In this document: piece by piece, positions 23,725-27,581 of the stretch
Position numbering within the stretch: the stretch's first letter is position 1
Layout: each line of letters opens with the position of its first letter
Assembly: GCA_017561985.1 (NCBI GenBank)
Contig: JAFZAZ010000009.1
Location: 1-27,581 of the forward strand
DNA: 27,581 bases
Reading direction: 5' to 3'
Source of the DNA: Lachnospiraceae bacterium
Lineage (GTDB): Bacteria; Bacillota_A; Clostridia; Lachnospirales; Lachnospiraceae
Notes under the pieces: model-generated
Told to the model about the DNA's origin: nothing
Databases searched by the model: none
What the model saw: only the letters and a program-made list of their open reading frames with translations
Made by a program: the position numbers and the translations under genes

Positions 23725-23726
23725 TG

Positions 23727-23767
23727 AAAAAATCCCGGGAGACGCGGCCGCTGCCGTCCTCCCGGGA
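23727..23767 (-). terminator. Rho-independent terminator after the EcsC-family gene
   Basis: TCCCGGGAG (23733-23741) and CTCCCGGGA (23759-23767) form a perfect 9-bp stem. On the minus strand it is followed by six T residues (23727-23732). It lies 33 nt after the stop codon at 23801 and separates that operon from the pot operon. Confidence 0.92.
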
Positions 23768-23800
23768 CCGAAATCCTTATTTTACGAGCTTTTCACAGTG

Positions 23801-24916
23801 TCAGATGCGTGCGAGAAGCTCCTCTTTCTTGCGGTTGTAATCCTCCTCGGTGATGGCGCCCTTGTCGCGAAGCCCCGCGAGCTTCTCGATCAATGCAAAC
23901 ACCTCGTCGGTCGTCATCTTCTCCTCTGCAGGTTTCTCCTCCGCCTTCTCCTCAGCGGAAGAAACCGGAATCTCCTCCTCCTTCGCGGGCGCCTCGCCGT
24001 CGATGCTGACCGGGATCGCCGTGCCGCCGTCCTCCGCAGGCTTCTCGGGCGCTGCAGTCTTCACGGTTTCTCCCGTCTCCGGGTTCATCGCTCCCCAGCT
24101 CTCGTCCGCCTCCTTCGGCTCGTCCATCTGCTCGGCCGCAGCCTTCTCGCTGATGTCATCGAGCGTCACAAAATCCTTCATCGCATAGCTGTCGCTGTAG
24201 CGGAAGCTCGTCTCGTTCAGAACGGAAGCAAGCTTCTGACCCATCGGACGCATCGAGAGGAACGTAAGTCCGCCCGAGAACAATCCGCCGACGATCGGGA
24301 ATATCTTCGCAAAGCCCTTCGAAGCCGTGTCCGTCGTGAGGCGAACCGCCAGCTCCTTGCTGATGCGTTTCACGATCGGCTCCCAGAACGCTTTCGTCGT
24401 CGCCTTCGCAGGCGTCCCTCCGGTCGCGCGCAGTGCAAGATGCGACGAGAGAAGACGCGTGCCCGCTGCCGCACCCTCGATGCCGTACATCGCACCGAGC
24501 GAGCAGATCAGCTGATAACGCGCAAACGTGGTGTCATCGCCCTCCGTACCGAAGAAATCCTTTGCGCCGTACAGATACGCAAGCTCCTGTGCCATGCGAA
24601 GCGACATTGCGAAGAACTGCAGCGTGTCTGCCGGGATCGTCGCCGCCATCGCAAGCCCTCCGGGGATTCCTGCGGCAAATGACATCGCCGAGGATTCCGA
24701 GGTGCGGCGCAGGATCAGTCTCTCCGCGATCACGTCGAGCTCGATCTCCGAAAAATCACAGGCCACCGGGCCCTCTGCGATAATCTGGCGAAGCAGGATG
24801 CCCTGTCCCGTAAACGTCGACGTGAGGAACTCCTCGCGGTTGACTTTTACTCCCGGGATCTTGAGCGCCTGCTCAATGATATTTTCCAAAGTCATATTGG
24901 TAATGCTGACTCCCAT
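23801..24916 (-). CDS. EcsC-family protein with C-terminal SHOCT domain
   Basis: A 371-residue protein. Residues about 75-240 resemble the EcsC family: AAGIPGGLAMAATIPADTLQ, then LRMAQELAYLYGAKDF and a glycine-rich hydrophobic FPIVGGLFSGGLTF. An acidic Pro/Ala/Glu-rich linker (about 260-335) follows. The end is a short SHOCT-like helical domain (IEKLAGLRDKGAITEEDYNR, then KKEELLARI), often seen on membrane or oligomerising proteins. The biochemical role of EcsC proteins of this type is not established. AAGGAA lies close before the ATG, with a second ATG seven codons in. It is the last gene of its operon, 18 nt after a membrane-anchored repeat protein. Confidence 0.78.
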   Translation of the reverse strand: MGVSITNMTLENIIEQALKIPGVKVNREEFLTSTFTGQGILLRQIIAEGPVACDFSEIELDVIAERLILRRTSESSAMSFAAGIPGGLAMAATIPADTLQFFAMSLRMAQELAYLYGAKDFFGTEGDDTTFARYQLICSLGAMYGIEGAAAGTRLLSSHLALRATGGTPAKATTKAFWEPIVKRISKELAVRLTTDTASKGFAKIFPIVGGLFSGGLTFLSMRPMGQKLASVLNETSFRYSDSYAMKDFVTLDDISEKAAAEQMDEPKEADESWGAMNPETGETVKTAAPEKPAEDGGTAIPVSIDGEAPAKEEEIPVSSAEEKAEEKPAEEKMTTDEVFALIEKLAGLRDKGAITEEDYNRKKEELLARI

Positions 24917-24934
24917 TTTCCTTCCCTTTCCTCC

Positions 24935-26668
24935 TTAATTCTTCTTTGCAAGGATGTGCGACATATCCGGCTCGACCTTTCCTTCCACCGTCTCTTCGGG
25001 GACGGTGTCCAGGCTGCTGTCGTATTTATAGACCACGGACTGTACCACCCTGCCGTTTTCGTCATAGATGTAGAAGACTTCCGTGCGTGGTTCGTCCTCC
25101 CATTTCCATTCCCATTCCATTCCGAGCAGCAGATTATCGTCGTTATACCGGTACGTCACATAACCGATCGGCTCCGTATAGCTGACGTGGGTGAGGTAAA
25201 ACTTTGATTCCACAATGTTCGAGTATACATGCACAGTCCGAACCTCGCGAAGTCCTTTGAGAAAATACTGCTCATCCAAATAAGTGCGTTCCCACGTGGT
25301 CTCTCCCTCTTCCGTTCGTATCGTCTCTCTCCAGAGCTCCTCTCCCGAAGGAAGCAGCGCATGGGCGTCGATCAATCTGGCGGTCAACTCGTAGCTTTCA
25401 TATAAAAGCTCCGGAGCGTCCGTCGCGTAATCGTCGTAAATCATCTTTGTGGAGATCAGATAGTCCGGATCGGGAATCATGTCCGTGAACGAAAGGTGCA
25501 GTTTTTCATTTTCAATGTGAATGTTTCTGCATCTGACCGTGGTCTTGGAAACATAGGTTCCCTGCTGGTTTATTGAATCATAGCCGCGGTACACGGTCTC
25601 CATCGTACGCTTGCCGTATTCATCGTCCGCGATCACTGTCGTCTGCGTGGCTTCCTTCCACGCGATCCCGATGAAAGGGCGATCGCGATACGCCTCCTTT
25701 TCCTTCGACAACAGCTGATATTTCGGATCGGCAAGACGGATCATCTCATCCGGGTACGAGTTGTGCTCGGCGCGGTACAAAACGACCTTCTGCTCCGGGA
25801 CATCGCCCTCCGCGTGCACTGCCATCTCCAGATAATACACATGTTCATCGTTGTAATAGCGGTACAGCGTCCACTCCGGCAAATGCGTGAAACGGTTCGT
25901 GCAGGAGATGATCTCCTCGCTCTCCTCTCGGACATACTCATCGAGTGCATCGCCGTCACAGAAGTAAACGTAGCGAAGCTCGCTGTCCCATCCCGAAGCC
26001 GAGGGGATTCTTACGGTGACTTCTCCGTCGACGACGTTGACCTCGACAACCGTCAATGCCCCGTAGCTGTAGCAGATACCGTCGCGTCTCTTGCGGATCG
26101 TGATCTCCGCCGAGTCACTGGTCTTCAGCTCGGAGATTACGGGGCCCTTCTCGCTGAACGCCTGAACGCCGTTGAGGTAATAGCGATACTGAAGGACTCC
26201 ATCCTTCAGCGTCGATTTGATCTCCAGGATCGTCGTTGAGCTGAGACGCACACGGAACTCTCTGCAGGGCGAAGGCATGCGGTACGACGAAGCCCAGGTT
26301 CCGGGCTGGAAGCCCTCCTCGCGACAGTCCGCAAGGCTGCGGTACGCCGCGACAAATTCCATATCCACGACAACCGGCAGCTCGCCTTCCCCGCGCAGCA
26401 GGTCAAACGTCTCGCGGGTGACGCGCTCATTCTGCGGCTCATCCGGCGTAGGCGTCGGCTCGCCGGTCACTTCCGGCAGCGTCGGCGTCGGTTCCTCCGT
26501 AGGTGTTCTCACGATCTGCGTAACCGGTCCCGGAAGCGCATGCGTCGGCGTGGGCGACAGCCCGCTGTCCGCAGCCGGCGTCGAGTCCCAAAATGCGAGC
26601 AGCGCAAACACACCGATCAGGATCATGACCGCACCGATTCCCCATGTGATTCGACTTCCGCTTCCCAT
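24935..26668 (-). CDS. Large membrane-anchored surface protein, same architecture as the YD-repeat paralogues
   Basis: Function unknown. With the ATG at 26668 (GGGGTGAG about 6 nt upstream; an ATG at 26686 lacks a site) the product has 577 residues. A helix near 8-27 (WGIGAVMILIGVFALLAFW) is followed by a long Thr/Pro linker containing PTPTHALPGP, TPTEEPTPTLP and EPTPTPDEP. The rest is beta-rich with many Tyr, Asp and Glu and ends in YD-like units (YRYNDDNLLLGMEW, IYDENGRVVQSVVYKYDSS). It has no catalytic motif. Layout and C-terminal units match the two proteins at 11111-13662, so it is a larger, diverged member of the same family. It lies 29 nt after a GNAT gene and 18 nt before the EcsC gene. 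Confidence 0.75.
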   Translation of the reverse strand: MGSGSRITWGIGAVMILIGVFALLAFWDSTPAADSGLSPTPTHALPGPVTQIVRTPTEEPTPTLPEVTGEPTPTPDEPQNERVTRETFDLLRGEGELPVVVDMEFVAAYRSLADCREEGFQPGTWASSYRMPSPCREFRVRLSSTTILEIKSTLKDGVLQYRYYLNGVQAFSEKGPVISELKTSDSAEITIRKRRDGICYSYGALTVVEVNVVDGEVTVRIPSASGWDSELRYVYFCDGDALDEYVREESEEIISCTNRFTHLPEWTLYRYYNDEHVYYLEMAVHAEGDVPEQKVVLYRAEHNSYPDEMIRLADPKYQLLSKEKEAYRDRPFIGIAWKEATQTTVIADDEYGKRTMETVYRGYDSINQQGTYVSKTTVRCRNIHIENEKLHLSFTDMIPDPDYLISTKMIYDDYATDAPELLYESYELTARLIDAHALLPSGEELWRETIRTEEGETTWERTYLDEQYFLKGLREVRTVHVYSNIVESKFYLTHVSYTEPIGYVTYRYNDDNLLLGMEWEWKWEDEPRTEVFYIYDENGRVVQSVVYKYDSSLDTVPEETVEGKVEPDMSHILAKKN

Positions 26669-26697
26669 ACTCTCACCCCGCCGCATCGGATCTGCAG

Positions 26698-27156
26698 TTA
26701 CTTGTTGAATCTCGTGATATTATCTTCATTCAACGTAAAATCATAATAGTTCAGGTCCTTTCGAAACGTCCAGCCGGCGCCCTTCCAGAAATGGTTTCCG
26801 AGGGTGTTCGTCTTGAACGCGATCAGATTGACCTTGTTGATGTGCTCCTTGCGAAGCGCTATCATACAAGCGACCGCCATCGTCTTTCCGATGCCGCGCT
26901 TGCGGTAGCCCTCCTTCACACACACGTGATAAAAACATCCGCGGCGGCCGTCATGGCCGCACAGGATTGCCCCCACGATCTGCCCGTTTACAAGCGCGAC
27001 AACGCTCGTCGTCGGGTTCCGTTTCAAAAACCGCTCGATACCCTCGCGGGAATCGTCGATGGACCGGATACCGAAGCCGTGGATCGTGCTCCACAGCCGA
27101 TACACCTCGTCGTAATCGTCCATCGTCATCACGCGGATTTCGCATTCATCTGCCAT
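26698..27156 (-). CDS. GNAT-family N-acetyltransferase
   Basis: A 152-residue acetyltransferase. The acetyl-CoA loop is CVKEGYRKRGIGKTMAVACM with the expected R-x-x-G-x-G pattern; the preceding strand GQIVGAILCGHDGRRGCFYH and the C-terminal NHFWKGAGWTFR are also typical ('FY.k.GF'-like). The start at 27156 (MADECEIRVMTMDDYDEV) is the only ATG in front of the family N-terminus. A GGAAGGA stretch is about 15 nt upstream, further than usual, so a weak ribosome site is likely. A TTG at 27180 lies inside that purine stretch and is unlikely. Substrate unknown. Confidence 0.88.
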   Translation of the reverse strand: MADECEIRVMTMDDYDEVYRLWSTIHGFGIRSIDDSREGIERFLKRNPTTSVVALVNGQIVGAILCGHDGRRGCFYHVCVKEGYRKRGIGKTMAVACMIALRKEHINKVNLIAFKTNTLGNHFWKGAGWTFRKDLNYYDFTLNEDNITRFNK

Positions 27157-27253
27157 AATTTCAGTTACTGTTCCTTCCAAACATTTTCCGGCTTATCGCC
27201 GTATGATCTCAAGCCCTCCTGCACCGCATTGCGCACCCATGGTGTCCGGACGC

Positions 27254-27581
27254 TTACGCGTCCTGACCGGGGTCCGCATTTTCCCGGCGAACCGCCTCGA
27301 TGTCGACATCGAGCTGTTTCTTTCCCTGATTGTAGAGTTTCAGGATGTGATCCTTATTTTCCAGATTCTTCGCAAGGAAGTTGTGGAATTCCTGCTTCGT
27401 GCGGCAGGTCTCGATACCTCTGCGAAGGATCTCAGCCTCGTCCTGCTCCGCAGCCTGCGGCTTGACCTGCTCGGTCGAGCGTACGGTCTTCACGCGTGCA
27501 ACCGTCTTCGTGCCCTGCGTGCGGCCCTGCGCGCTCGAAGGTCTGCGTCCGCTGCCGCGGCTTGCACCGGAAGTCGCCCGG
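27254..27581 (-). CDS. C-terminal part of a basic-linker, helical protein of unknown function (cut by right edge)
   Basis: The minus-strand frame ending at 27254 stays open to the end of the window, so the true start is outside. A GTG at 27493 has no convincing ribosome site and the frame continues through it. The visible 109 residues begin with a low-complexity basic stretch (ATSGASRGSGRRPSSAQGR, then TQGTKTVARVKTV) and end in a charged helical segment (EILRRGIETCRTKQEFHNFL, then AKNLENKDHILKLYNQGKK). Not recognised. The spacer to the GNAT gene (27181-27253) shows no terminator, so it may be co-transcribed with the following genes. Confidence 0.6.
   Translation of the reverse strand, partial: RATSGASRGSGRRPSSAQGRTQGTKTVARVKTVRSTEQVKPQAAEQDEAEILRRGIETCRTKQEFHNFLAKNLENKDHILKLYNQGKKQLDVDIEAVRRENADPGQDA

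Noticed and set aside
1..27581. CRISPR arrays, tRNA or rRNA genes, classic insertion sequences
   Set aside because: No regularly spaced direct repeats, no cloverleaf-like GTTCGANTC context next to a gene-free gap, and no DDE transposase or short terminal repeats were seen.

Overview
The window looks like the chromosome of a GC-rich member of the Clostridia, most likely a gut Lachnospiraceae or a close relative. The signs are AGGAGG-type ribosome binding sites before most genes, Gram-positive lipoprotein and Thr/Pro-linker surface proteins, a DesK/DesR-like two-component pair, and a polyamine ABC operon headed by an XRE-cupin regulator. The first ~2.8 kb is visibly AT-rich and differs from the rest. 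It holds a large serine recombinase of the TnpX/DUF4368 type and the start of a GNAT acetyltransferase gene, so it is read as one end of an integrated mobile element whose other end lies off the left edge.

Layout. 1-2798: mobile-element end, with a 50-bp dyad just upstream of the recombinase and a terminator-like hairpin at the probable junction. 2892-6138 (minus): an ABC-2 exporter operon of one ATPase and two permeases. 6433-7269 (minus): a YitT-family membrane protein. 7422-9180 (plus): a NarL/DesK-type sensor kinase and response regulator, the only rightward genes, ending at a strong hairpin shared with the convergent unit. 18030 down to 9246 (minus): a tightly packed run of nine genes. 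These are an OmpR-type regulator, an HisKA-type sensor kinase, a metallophosphoesterase, a small helical protein, a HAD hydrolase, two tandem membrane-anchored repeat proteins, TcdA and MnmA. The last two act in tRNA modification and share a duplicated leader. 18031-18564 is a long gene-free stretch holding a promoter and a ~253-nt imperfect inverted repeat. 23607 down to 18565 (minus): an XRE-cupin regulator followed by PotA, PotB, PotC and PotD. 27581 down to 23801 (minus): an edge-truncated gene, a GNAT acetyltransferase, a third membrane-anchored repeat protein and an EcsC-SHOCT protein, ending at a strong terminator.

How they work together. The Pot operon should import spermidine/putrescine under control of its first gene, the cupin regulator. 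The two kinase/regulator pairs probably sense envelope or membrane conditions; the DesK/DesR-like pair lies near an ABC-2 exporter, a common pairing, but no direct link can be shown here.

The most unusual observations are: (i) a nonamer, CGGAAAATG, strongly over-represented and almost always in one genomic orientation whatever the direction of the gene; (ii) a duplicated beta-rich, Ig-like insertion inside the TOBE region of PotA; (iii) the long inverted repeat at 18259-18511; (iv) a threefold helical, basic C-terminal repeat on the recombinase; (v) a sensor kinase with two extra C-terminal membrane helices; and (vi) a promoter placed so that the DesK-like kinase mRNA should be leaderless.
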